From: Aeriscardovia sp.
GTDB lineage: Bacteria; Actinomycetota; Actinomycetes; Actinomycetales; Bifidobacteriaceae
Reading direction: 5' to 3'
DNA: 64,000 nucleotides
Assembly (NCBI GenBank): GCA_017538895.1
Contig: JAFYHY010000029.1
Coordinates: forward strand, 1-64,000
Shown: positions 19,216 through 27,400 of the stretch, in pieces
How positions within the stretch are numbered: the first letter of the stretch is position 1
Layout: each line of letters starts with the position of its first letter
Notes under the pieces: generated by a model
Told to the model about the DNA's origin: nothing
The model's input: the letters and a program-made list of their open reading frames with translations, nothing else
Databases searched by the model: none
Position numbers and translations under genes: made by a program

Positions 19216-19752
19216 TTATCGAGCAGTAATTTCCAAGCACTGATACAGTTGACGTCGCCACAGATCAGGTGTGTCCACATCATACGTTGATTGTGTCAGT
19301 GTTCCCGGATCATCAATATTAACGGCTTGTATAAATTCAATCACTTCTCCATCAGAATGTGCAGCAAAGACACTAGACCGTTGAGGAGCTCGTAATCGTT
19401 TCACTTGTCGTTTTAATTGACGATTCTCTTCCATCAGATGAAGAATACGAGCAATACCCGCAATATTGATAGCTTCCACTTGACTCATATATTGTGTTTG
19501 TAAAATCAAGTAGATATCACGAAGAGAATAGCGACGTGCTCCACCTTCTGTTCGTTGCGGAACAATTAACCCTAAACGATCATACTGACGCAACGTTTGA
19601 GGATGAATATTTACCATCTCAGCAGTCTTACCAACTGCAAAGACAGGAGCATCAAGGTTATATCCTAACCGTTCTGCATCAGCTAATGTACGATGACCAG
19701 CGACAATTTGTTGTGCACATTGCTGATAAGCTTGCCGATATTCATTCCGCAT
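19216..19752 (-). CDS. hspR: Heat-shock repressor HspR (MerR family)
   Basis: A 178-residue MerR-type regulator: winged-helix segment at about residues 34-105 with VGKTAEMVNIHPQTLRQYD and GGARRYSLRDI, then a coiled coil (ENRQLKRQVKRLR). In actinobacteria HspR binds HAIR inverted repeats with DnaK as corepressor and represses dnaK and clpB. Here it is the last gene of dnaK-grpE-dnaJ-hspR, 15 bp after dnaJ, and HAIR sites are present upstream of dnaK (23526-23546) and clpB (26833-26853), which makes an autoregulatory loop very likely. Confidence 0.95.
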   Translation of the reverse strand: MRNEYRQAYQQCAQQIVAGHRTLADAERLGYNLDAPVFAVGKTAEMVNIHPQTLRQYDRLGLIVPQRTEGGARRYSLRDIYLILQTQYMSQVEAINIAGIARILHLMEENRQLKRQVKRLRAPQRSSVFAAHSDGEVIEFIQAVNIDDPGTLTQSTYDVDTPDLWRRQLYQCLEITAR

Positions 19753-19767
19753 TATCTGTACTATCCT

Positions 19768-20772
19768 TTACTTATCTTGTAACCGTTGTTTAGCCAATTC
19801 ATCTGTTAACTTAGATGTTGCCTCATCAAAATCACGAATATACTTTTTCGCGCCTAATGGTACTCGTTTAGGTAAGTGAATCTCAACGGTCAATAACAAA
19901 TCACCAGTCGTGGATTTCGCATGAACACCATGTCCAGAGACACGAAGTACCGTACCACTGGATGTATTAGATGGAACATGAACAGACACTGGGTTTCCTT
20001 CAATATCGGAAACCTGAAGGTCTGCACCAAATGCAGCTTCTTTAATGGTCACAGGCAATGTACGCTGTAAGTTATATCCATGCATGGTGAAGAGTGGATC
20101 TTCAGCAACAGACACCTTCAGATACAAGTCACCGGCTTCACCGCCCGCATATCCAGCATGACCTTTCTTTGGAATCTTTATGGTTTGACCATTCGATACA
20201 CCTGCTGGAACATGTGTCTTAAAACTTGATCCAGCAACACGGAGAGAAACGGTTGCTCCTTTGACTGCTTGACGGAAAGTTAACGATACAGAGGAATGGA
20301 TATCTTTTCCTTTTTCAGGTTGCGTTGCCTGCTGTTCTGGTGATGCAGTGAATCCTGCTTGACGACGGAAACCATGTTGCATGCCGCCACTAGCAAATTG
20401 AGAGAAAAGATCCGAAAAACCAGTACCAGAGAAACGAGTTCCTTCTTGTGCATTACCGAACATTGATCCAAACAGATCAGAAAAATCTCCAGTATTAAAT
20501 CCTGAGGCACTAGAACCGCCAGTAAACCGTGCTCCACCAGCACCAAAGGAACGAATTGCATCATATTTACGACGCTGTTCCTCATTACTCAAAACATCAT
20601 ATGCTTCAGAAATATCTTTAAATTTTTCTGCAGCATCGGCAGCATGATTCAGATCAGGATGATATTTACGTGCCAACTTTCGGTATGCTTTTGCAATTTC
20701 ATCGTACGTTGCTTCTTTAGTGACGCCTAATGTTTTATAAAAATCTTTTGTTAACCATTCATTTTCCGCCAT
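19768..20772 (-). CDS. dnaJ: DnaJ-family cochaperone without zinc finger
   Basis: A 334-residue J-protein: J domain at about 9-75 with HPD at 38-40, Gly/Phe-rich linker (about 75-135), then two C-terminal peptide-binding domains. It contains no Cys, so the CxxCxGxG zinc repeats of type I DnaJ are absent; it is a type II (CbpA/DnaJ2-like) protein. It stimulates DnaK ATPase and delivers substrates. It is the third gene of the operon; a hairpin with T-run lies between grpE and this gene, so its level may be set lower than DnaK/GrpE. Confidence 0.9.
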   Translation of the reverse strand: MAENEWLTKDFYKTLGVTKEATYDEIAKAYRKLARKYHPDLNHAADAAEKFKDISEAYDVLSNEEQRRKYDAIRSFGAGGARFTGGSSASGFNTGDFSDLFGSMFGNAQEGTRFSGTGFSDLFSQFASGGMQHGFRRQAGFTASPEQQATQPEKGKDIHSSVSLTFRQAVKGATVSLRVAGSSFKTHVPAGVSNGQTIKIPKKGHAGYAGGEAGDLYLKVSVAEDPLFTMHGYNLQRTLPVTIKEAAFGADLQVSDIEGNPVSVHVPSNTSSGTVLRVSGHGVHAKSTTGDLLLTVEIHLPKRVPLGAKKYIRDFDEATSKLTDELAKQRLQDK

Positions 20773-20796
20773 TATGTTTCCCTTCTCGCTTGTATA

Positions 20797-20860
20797 ACTA
20801 AAAACGCCGCCTCATCCTGAGATACAGCATGTACTGTCTTCCCTTGATGACGCGGCGTTG
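20797..20860 (-). terminator. Internal hairpin terminator between grpE and dnaJ
   Basis: Arms 20803-20815 and 20847-20859 (GC-rich core CGCCGC) form a stem on the minus-strand transcript, and TTTTTAG follows at the dnaJ side. It lies inside the dnaK operon, so it probably acts as a partial terminator. Confidence 0.75.
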
Positions 20861-20890
20861 TTTAGATCTTTTTGCTAATGCTTCTGCACA

Positions 20891-21574
20891 TTACTCATGA
20901 GAAGAATCTTTCACATCTGTAGCGGTGTCATTAGCTTCATTCGCTTCATCTGAAGAAGCTTCTGCTGTTGTTTCTGGTTCTATAGGGGATGCAACAACGA
21001 CGCGTGCGGCACGAACAATACGATCGCCAATCATGTATCCTGATTCCACTACAGCGTCGATCACTGTAGAAGTCACTGTAGGATCCGGATGATGCATAAT
21101 CGCTTCATGCTTCATTGGATCAAACTCTTCACCTTTTACACCAAATTTCTTTACTTGGAACTTTGAGAAAGCGCGATCAAGCTGTTTTTGTACTGCTTTG
21201 AGATCATCTGTCATCTTACCGTGATCGTTAATGCGATCTAAGTCGTCAAGAGCTGGCAAAAGAGTTTTCAAAACATCTTGAACGCCGAAAGCGCGATATT
21301 GATCTTTTTCTTTTGCAGTGCGGTTACGGTAATTAACAAAGTCAGCACGTTCACGTTGCAAAGCATCGAGATAATCAGCAGCTTCTTTCTTTGCTTTCTG
21401 TAAATCTTCCTGAAGTTGAGCAGTTGCTGTCTCGTCAGGTGATACTTCTGGTTCTTGTGTCTCTGTAGAAGTATTAGTCGAGTCAGAGGATTCAGCTGAT
21501 GATGCTGCTGTTGCAGCAGCATTCAGCTCATCGTCTGGAGAATCGACAGGGATTTCGTCAGCAAACATGCTCAC
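20891..21574 (-). CDS. grpE: Nucleotide exchange factor GrpE
   Basis: A 227-residue protein: acidic disordered N-terminus (about 1-50), long coiled coil (about 50-110, [20 protein letters not shown]), then the beta domain with the family pattern [15 protein letters not shown] near residues 180-195. It releases ADP from DnaK. The GTG start at 21574 overlaps the dnaK stop by 4 bp; an ATG at 21568 is an alternative. Translational coupling with dnaK is likely. Confidence 0.93.
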   Translation of the reverse strand: MSMFADEIPVDSPDDELNAAATAASSAESSDSTNTSTETQEPEVSPDETATAQLQEDLQKAKKEAADYLDALQRERADFVNYRNRTAKEKDQYRAFGVQDVLKTLLPALDDLDRINDHGKMTDDLKAVQKQLDRAFSKFQVKKFGVKGEEFDPMKHEAIMHHPDPTVTSTVIDAVVESGYMIGDRIVRAARVVVASPIEPETTAEASSDEANEANDTATDVKDSSHE

Positions 21575-23430
21575 TCATCTTTCTTTTCATCATCATCAAC
21601 AACTTGTGCGTCGACAACATCATCATCTGCTGAAGATTGTGCGTTGGCGCTGTCAGTAGTGGTGCCTGCTGCAGTTTGATCCTTGTATAAGGCTTCGCCA
21701 ATCTTCTGAGCGGATGTCATTAAATCATTTTGAGCGGTCTTAATCTTTTCAATGTCATCACCCTTCAAAGCTTCCTTCAAAGCGTTTACTTTGTTAGTTA
21801 CTTCGGTAGCAATATCAGCAGAGACCTTGTCTTTGTTATCGTTCACAAGCTTTTCAGTTGAGTAAGCAAAAGCTTCAGCTTGGTTACGTGTATCTGCATC
21901 TTCACGACGCTTCTTATCATCAGCTTCATGCTCTTGGGCTTCCTTGACCATGCGATCAATTTCGTCCTTTGGCAATGAGGATCCTCCGGTAATGGTCATG
22001 GACTGTTCCTTACCAGTTCCTTGATCTTTTGCAGAGACATGGACGATACCGTTAGCATCGATATCGAAAGTAACTTCGATCTTTGGAATACCGCGTGGAG
22101 CTGGAGCAATACCTGTTAATTCGAAGGTGCCTAATGGCTTATTGTCACGTGCGAATTCACGTTCTCCCTGGTAGACCTGGATCAAAACGCTTGGCTGATT
22201 ATCTTCTGCTGTGGAGAAGACTTCAGAACGCTTTGTTGGGATAGCAGTGTTGCGTTCAATAAGCTTAGTCATAATACCGCCCTTGGTTTCAATACCAAGG
22301 CTCAATGGTGTGACATCAATCAAGAGGACGTCTTTACGGTCACCCTTGATGACGCCAGACTGGATTGCAGCGCCGACAGCGACAACTTCATCTGGGTTCA
22401 CAGATTGGTTTGCTTCTTTGCCACCGGTGAGTTCCTTAGCGAGTGCTTTAACTGCTGGCATACGTGTGGAGCCGCCAACGAGGATGACGTGATCGATTTG
22501 TGATACGGAGACTCCGGCGTCGGCAAGGACCTGGTTAAATGGCTTGCGGCAACGGTCGAGAAGATCGCGAGTCATTTCTTCGAAGTGAGCGCGGGTCAAG
22601 CTTTCGTCAAGGTGGACTGGTTGTCCGTCTTGAGTCATTGCAAGATACTGCATAGAGATGTTGGTTTCTGTTGCAGTGGAGAGTTCCTTCTTTGCTTGTT
22701 CAGCTGCTTCCTTGAGGCGTTGAAGAGCAATCTTATCGTGGCTGAGGTCAACACCGTACTTGTTCTTGACGACGTCGACAAGCCAATCGATAATGCGTTG
22801 ATCCCAATCGTCGCCACCGAGGTGGTTGTCACCGTTGGTTGCTTCAACTTGGATGGTGGAGAATCCGTCGTCATCCTTACCGATTTCGAGGAGGCTGACA
22901 TCGAAGGTGCCGCCGCCAAGATCGAAGACGAGGATGCGTTCGTCTTCTTTACCTTTTTCGAGACCGTAAGCGAGTGCTGCTGCGGTTGGTTCGTTGATGA
23001 TACGGAGGACGTTTAAGCCAGCGATCTTTCCAGCGTCTTTTGTAGCTTGGCGTTGTGCGTCGTTGAAGTATGCTGGGCAGGTGATGACTGCGTCGGTTAC
23101 TGGTTCACCGAGATATGCTTCTGCATCTCTCTTCAGTTTCATGAGAACTTGTGCTGAGATCTCTTGTGGTGTCCATTTCTTGCCGTCAATGGTGGTTGTC
23201 CATTCGGAGCCCATGTGGCGTTTGACGGAGGAAATGGTGCGGTCGACGTTGGTGACAGCCTGACGTTTTGCAACGTCGCCAACGAGGATGTCTCCGTTCT
23301 TAGCGAAAGCGACAACGGATGGTGTGGTGCGTTGTCCTTCTGCATTAACAATGACTGTGGATTGTCCACCTTCGAGGGTGGCAATGCAGGAGTTTGTTGT
23401 TCCAAGATCAATGCCTACTGCGCGTCCCAT
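21571..23430 (-). CDS. dnaK: Hsp70 chaperone DnaK
   Basis: A 619-residue Hsp70: ATPase domain (1 to about 370) with [22 protein letters not shown] and [11 protein letters not shown]; substrate-binding domain (about 370-490) and helical lid; acidic C-terminus (DDEKKDE). It is the first gene of the operon with grpE, dnaJ and hspR. A HAIR operator lies about 95 bp upstream. G+C is higher and codon use more biased than in neighbours, as expected for a highly expressed gene; this also explains several long antisense open frames that I leave out. Confidence 0.98.
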   Translation of the reverse strand: MGRAVGIDLGTTNSCIATLEGGQSTVIVNAEGQRTTPSVVAFAKNGDILVGDVAKRQAVTNVDRTISSVKRHMGSEWTTTIDGKKWTPQEISAQVLMKLKRDAEAYLGEPVTDAVITCPAYFNDAQRQATKDAGKIAGLNVLRIINEPTAAALAYGLEKGKEDERILVFDLGGGTFDVSLLEIGKDDDGFSTIQVEATNGDNHLGGDDWDQRIIDWLVDVVKNKYGVDLSHDKIALQRLKEAAEQAKKELSTATETNISMQYLAMTQDGQPVHLDESLTRAHFEEMTRDLLDRCRKPFNQVLADAGVSVSQIDHVILVGGSTRMPAVKALAKELTGGKEANQSVNPDEVVAVGAAIQSGVIKGDRKDVLLIDVTPLSLGIETKGGIMTKLIERNTAIPTKRSEVFSTAEDNQPSVLIQVYQGEREFARDNKPLGTFELTGIAPAPRGIPKIEVTFDIDANGIVHVSAKDQGTGKEQSMTITGGSSLPKDEIDRMVKEAQEHEADDKKRREDADTRNQAEAFAYSTEKLVNDNKDKVSADIATEVTNKVNALKEALKGDDIEKIKTAQNDLMTSAQKIGEALYKDQTAAGTTTDSANAQSSADDDVVDAQVVDDDEKKDE

Positions 23431-23525
23431 ATGAGACTCCTTTCATGGTGTTAGTGAACACTAGCTCGCTAACAAAGCTCTAAAATCTTTCGCTCTCTGT
23501 TTAGCTTTTGCTATAAAGTCTAAAA

Positions 23526-23546
23526 CTTGAGCCTACTTAACTCAAC
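23526..23546 (-). promoter_or_regulatory. HAIR operator (HspR site) upstream of dnaK
   Basis: CTTGAGC-N7-ACTCAAC matches the actinobacterial HAIR consensus CTTGAGT-N7-ACTCAAG at 12 of 14 arm positions. On the minus strand the arm contains TTGAGT, which could be the -35, with a possible -10 TAGACT 17 nt downstream, so HspR binding would cover the promoter. It overlaps the 3' end of the frameshifted upstream gene. Confidence 0.85.
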
Positions 23547-23986
23547 TTCTTATTTTGTAGAATATTCCCAAATTCCGAAAAAAAACTGAAAATTTCTCAA
23601 AAATTCTGTTATCACCACAAAACTGGGCCAGATCCTGTTTCTTGAGCTTTCGCCATGCATAAATATTGCGAACTTGATCATCAAGGATGACACCTAATAC
23701 CGCTGCGTCATCATAACGTTGTGCTAACTTTTTTGCGTTAGGACCAAAATCACGCAACAAGTAATTCATATCATCTTCATTAACATCGATAACAATACGA
23801 TCCTCATCACAGTCACCTAAAATATGCAACGCGTGATGATCACAGTCATCTTCGAGGAGCCTGACATAACTGATACGTACGGAAGCTAAATGATGAACAC
23901 CGTGGAACATTACGAACAAGAACTTCATGTATTCCGCCAAGATCATCAATACGATCTGCTGTCTCTACTAGTACGGGAATTTCCAT
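23542..23986 (-). pseudogene. Conserved-looking small gene with a single-base frameshift
   Basis: A start ATG at 23986 has a strong AAGGAGG 5-6 nt upstream and reads MEIPVLVETADRIDDLGG before running into an early stop. The downstream part, with protein-like acidic sequence (GDCDEDRIVIDVNEDD, LLRDFGPNAKK, LDDQVRNIYAWRKLKKQD), is in another frame and lacks a ribosome site. Removing one of the two G's at 23904-23905 joins both into one protein of about 147 residues, passing through RNVHGVHHLASVRISYVRLL. I do not recognise the family. It could be a genuine frameshift, a sequencing error or, less likely, programmed frameshifting. The gene ends on the dnaK HAIR site. Confidence 0.65.
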
Positions 23987-24097
23987 GACTTCCTCCTTCT
24001 CATCTCAGATTGTCGCGTTTAGAACATCATCTTAGATACTAAATCATCTTTTTATTTTATCTATTTTCTAATCGAATTAGTCGATATCTATAAGAGA

Positions 24098-24135
24098 AAT
24101 GGGACGATTATTGCGCTTACAATAACCGTCCCATT
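24098..24135 (-). terminator. Hairpin terminator after clpB
   Basis: A 16-bp stem (24098-24113 with 24120-24135; one position is a G-U pair in the minus-strand RNA), with a 6-nt loop, lies 22 bp past the clpB stop. Confidence 0.75.
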
Positions 24136-24156
24136 CAATACCGCTACAGAATGCAT

Positions 24157-26766
24157 TCACTTCGTATAAGTGTTACTTTTTGCTTGAAGAGTGAGGTGTT
24201 CAGACCCCTCATGATAGTCAACAACCACTGTCTCTCCATCATGGATTGATCCTGCAAGTAATAATCGTGCTAACTGATCTCCTACTTCAGTCTGTACCAA
24301 ACGACGTAATGGACGTGCACCATAAGCTGGATCATATCCACGATCAGCAAGCCATGTTTTCGCTTCATCAGTTACGGTGAGAATAATACGACGATCAGCT
24401 AAGCGCTGTGCGACTTGTTTCACTTGAATATCAACAATTTCATCTAATTCATCTCGTGTTAATGGATCGAAAATAATCAAGTCATCAAGACGATTAATAA
24501 ATTCAGGACGGAAGCGAGCATGAACAGCATCCATGACAGCTTTCTTCTTTGCATCATCATCAAGATCATCTTGAATTAAGAATTCAGACCCCAAATTCGA
24601 TGTCATGATCAGAATAGTATTGCGGAAATCAACAGTACGACCCTGACCATCAGTCAAGCGTCCATCATCAAGAACTTGCAACAGCAGATCGAAGACTTCT
24701 GGATGTGCTTTTTCAACCTCATCAAATAGCACAACTGAGTATGGTCGACGACGGACAGCTTCCGTTAACTGTCCACCTTCCTCATAACCGATATAGCCAG
24801 GAGCAGCACCAATTAAACGTGAGACAGAAGCCTTTTCCATGTACTCACTCATGTCAATACGTACCATAGCATGCTCATCATCAAAGAGGAATGAAGCTAC
24901 AGCTTTTGCTAGTTCTGTTTTGCCAACACCCGTCGGACCAAGGAACATAAAACTCCCAGTCGGACGATTTGGATCAGCAATTCCAGCACGAGCACGACGG
25001 ACAGCATCAGATACTGCAGTAATTGCATTCTTCTGTCCAATGACATTTGTTCCTAAACTCTGTTCCATATGCAGAAGCTTTTGATCCTCTGATTCTGTGA
25101 GACGTCCCACAGGAATACCTGTCCATTCAGCAACGATCTGGGCAACTGATTCAGCATCGACATGATCAGGAACCATTGGATCGTGTGAGCTTTCCTGATT
25201 ATCCTGTTCTTGAGCCATATCAAGTTGCTTTTGCAATGTTGGAATTTCACCATAAAGAATGCGAGACGCCTGTTCAAGGTTGCCTTCACGTGTAGCCTTA
25301 TCAGCCTCAACACGCTTAGTATCTAACTGCGCACGCAAATCACCAATACGATTGCGTCCCGTTTTTTCAGCATTCCATCGTGCTTGTAATCCTGATAGTT
25401 TCTCTTGATCATTAGCTAATGTTTCAGTAATCTTCTCTAAACGTTCTTGAGATGCTGGATCTTCTGATTTTTTTAATTGCATCTGTTCCATTTGAAGACG
25501 AGTTACTTTACGTGTAAGCTCATCAATCTCTTCTGGTGAAGAATCAAGTTCCATACGAAGATGTGCTGCTGCTTCATCGACTAAATCAATTGCTTTATCA
25601 GGAAGTTGCCGTCCTGAAATATAGCGATTAGATAATGTTGCTGCTGCAACAAGGGCATCATCACCAATAGTAACTTTATGGTGTGCTTCATACCGTTGTT
25701 TCAAACCACGTAAGATAGCGATTGTATCTTCAACGCTTGGTTCACCGACAAATACTTGCTGGAATCGACGTTCAAGTGCTGGATCTTTCTCAATATTTTC
25801 GCGATATTCATCTAATGTGGTTGCACCGATTAAACGCAGTTCACCACGAGCAAGCATTGGTTTGAGCATATTTCCAGCATCCATAGATCCTTCTGCTGCA
25901 CCTGCACCAACGATAGTATGAATCTCATCGATAAAAGTGATAATTTGGCCATCACTCGACTTAATTTCATTGAGGACTGCTTTGAGCTTTTCTTCAAAGT
26001 CGCCACGATATTTTGAGCCAGCTACAATACTACTGAGATCTAATGAAACAAGCTTTTTACCTTGAAGCGTTGTTGGCACATCTCCCGCAACAATACGTTG
26101 TGCTAAACCTTCAACTACTGCCGTTTTGCCAACACCTGGTTCACCAATAAGAACTGGGTTATTTTTTGTACGACGGCTTAGAATTTGGATAACACGACGG
26201 ATTTCTTGATCTCTACCGACAACAGGGTCAAGTTTTCCATCGCGAGCACGTGCAGTTAAATCAGTTGAATATTTTTCTAATGACTTGTACGTACCTTCAG
26301 CATTTGGACTAGTCACGTGTTGTCCACCTCGAATTTGTGGTAATGAATGTCGTAATTGATCGCTAGTCACTCCAGCAGACGTCAAAATATCTTGAGCAGT
26401 ACTTTCTACCTCAGCCAAAGCAATAAGCAGATGTTCTGTTGATACATACTCATCTTCACATCGTTCCATCTCTTCTTGCGCTTTTTCTAAGACCATAGCT
26501 AATTGGCGACTTGCATTTGCCTGAGTTGTTGATCTTCCCGAAGCACTTGGTAATTTTGATAATGCAATACGCGTTTGCGTGCTGATAGTCTGTGGATCAG
26601 CTCCAATAGTTTTGAAAAGAGTACTGATAATTCCTCCGTCTTGACGAAGGAGGGAATCTAAAAGATGTAATGGTTCCACTTGTGGGTTGCCAGCTGCAGA
26701 AGCACTTTGTAGAGCGTCTCCAATAGCTTGTTGAGCCATCATTGTAAATTTGTTGTTTTCTGTCAT
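24157..26766 (-). CDS. clpB: Disaggregase ClpB (Hsp100)
   Basis: An 869-residue AAA+ protein: N domain (1 to about 145), NBD1 with GEPGVGKT near residue 205, coiled-coil M domain (about 395-525) and NBD2 with GPTGVGKT near 612. It works with DnaK to dissolve aggregates. I take the ATG at 26766 (MTENNKF) because AGAAGG lies 7 nt before it; upstream extension to 26820 would have no ribosome site and would run close to the promoter. The HAIR site at 26833-26853 puts it under HspR. It diverges from copY across about 160 bp that also holds the copper operator. Confidence 0.96.
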   Translation of the reverse strand: MTENNKFTMMAQQAIGDALQSASAAGNPQVEPLHLLDSLLRQDGGIISTLFKTIGADPQTISTQTRIALSKLPSASGRSTTQANASRQLAMVLEKAQEEMERCEDEYVSTEHLLIALAEVESTAQDILTSAGVTSDQLRHSLPQIRGGQHVTSPNAEGTYKSLEKYSTDLTARARDGKLDPVVGRDQEIRRVIQILSRRTKNNPVLIGEPGVGKTAVVEGLAQRIVAGDVPTTLQGKKLVSLDLSSIVAGSKYRGDFEEKLKAVLNEIKSSDGQIITFIDEIHTIVGAGAAEGSMDAGNMLKPMLARGELRLIGATTLDEYRENIEKDPALERRFQQVFVGEPSVEDTIAILRGLKQRYEAHHKVTIGDDALVAAATLSNRYISGRQLPDKAIDLVDEAAAHLRMELDSSPEEIDELTRKVTRLQMEQMQLKKSEDPASQERLEKITETLANDQEKLSGLQARWNAEKTGRNRIGDLRAQLDTKRVEADKATREGNLEQASRILYGEIPTLQKQLDMAQEQDNQESSHDPMVPDHVDAESVAQIVAEWTGIPVGRLTESEDQKLLHMEQSLGTNVIGQKNAITAVSDAVRRARAGIADPNRPTGSFMFLGPTGVGKTELAKAVASFLFDDEHAMVRIDMSEYMEKASVSRLIGAAPGYIGYEEGGQLTEAVRRRPYSVVLFDEVEKAHPEVFDLLLQVLDDGRLTDGQGRTVDFRNTILIMTSNLGSEFLIQDDLDDDAKKKAVMDAVHARFRPEFINRLDDLIIFDPLTRDELDEIVDIQVKQVAQRLADRRIILTVTDEAKTWLADRGYDPAYGARPLRRLVQTEVGDQLARLLLAGSIHDGETVVVDYHEGSEHLTLQAKSNTYTK

Positions 26767-26832
26767 AGTCAAACCTTCTTTCTGACTAGTACAACAATGG
26801 TTACTACTTTTTATTCCCAAATAAAAGTAAAA

Positions 26833-26853
26833 GTTGAGTCTAGTATACTCAAC
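26833..26853 (-). promoter_or_regulatory. HAIR operator (HspR site) upstream of clpB
   Basis: GTTGAGT-N7-ACTCAAC is a perfectly symmetric HAIR element. As at dnaK, a TTGAGT -35-like hexamer lies within it on the minus strand. Its edge is 5 bp from the long copper-operator palindrome at 26858-26905. Confidence 0.88.
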
Positions 26854-26857
26854 TTTG

Positions 26858-26905
26858 ACTTTTATTTCTTATTGTCTACAATTGTAGACGATAAGAAATA
26901 AAAGT
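26858..26905. promoter_or_regulatory. CopY operator inside a 48-bp palindrome
   Basis: The centre, GTCTACAATTGTAGAC (26874-26889), contains TACAATTGTA (26877-26886), the cop box TACANNTGTA bound by CopY-type repressors. The symmetry extends to 24-nt arms (26858-26881 and 26882-26905) with one mismatched pair. It lies 22 bp upstream of copY and beside the clpB HAIR site. Confidence 0.85.
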
Positions 26906-26926
26906 AGTGTCAAAGGAATAAACACG

Positions 26927-27400
26927 ATGAAAACACTCTCAGAAGCCGAATGGAAACTCATGGCCCTCATTTGGTCATACCATGGTTCCTTTTATACACC
27001 ACAAATTCTTACTGACGCACTAGCACGATACCAATGGTCCCCCTCAACAGTCAAAACACTACTACATCGTTTAGTAGAAAAAGGATATCTCACGACAGAA
27101 TCTTCCTCATCCAATCGATGTTTCTTATATACAGTTATCGCTCAAGAACCCTCATCAATGAACGATCGAGCTGATAATGTCTTTAACAATTTCTGTAATC
27201 ATTGGAAAGGCCACGTTCTATATCACCTGATTCAAGAAACACCACTCACCATATCAGATATTGAATCTCTTCAAGAAGTTTTACAACACAAAAAAGAAAC
27301 AGCACCAACTACAATTCCTTGCACATGCGGAATATCACACTCGTGTTGCTGTTCCACTTCATGCACCTGTGGAGGCACTTACTGTGAAAAAGACGAATAA
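26927..27400 (+). CDS. copY: Copper-responsive repressor, CopY family
   Basis: A 157-residue BlaI/MecI-type winged-helix regulator: N-terminal DNA-binding domain (about 1-75, EWKLMALIW and SPSTVKTLLHRLVEKGYL) and a Cys-rich tail at 132-153 with eight Cys (CTC, CCC, CTC, C), an expansion of the usual CxCx4-5CxC metal site. In the CopY family zinc keeps the repressor on DNA and Cu(I) releases it. The cop box at 26877-26886 is its evident operator. AAAGGA lies 9 nt before the ATG. The 3' end overlaps copA by 17 bp. Confidence 0.88.
   Translation: MKTLSEAEWKLMALIWSYHGSFYTPQILTDALARYQWSPSTVKTLLHRLVEKGYLTTESSSSNRCFLYTVIAQEPSSMNDRADNVFNNFCNHWKGHVLYHLIQETPLTISDIESLQEVLQHKKETAPTTIPCTCGISHSCCCSTSCTCGGTYCEKDE

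Noticed and set aside
22585-23016. 143-residue open frame on the plus strand opposite dnaK
   Set aside because: It is antisense to a strongly codon-biased gene, has no ribosome site and gives a low-complexity Val/Cys-rich product. Other antisense frames in dnaK and clpB are rejected for the same reason.
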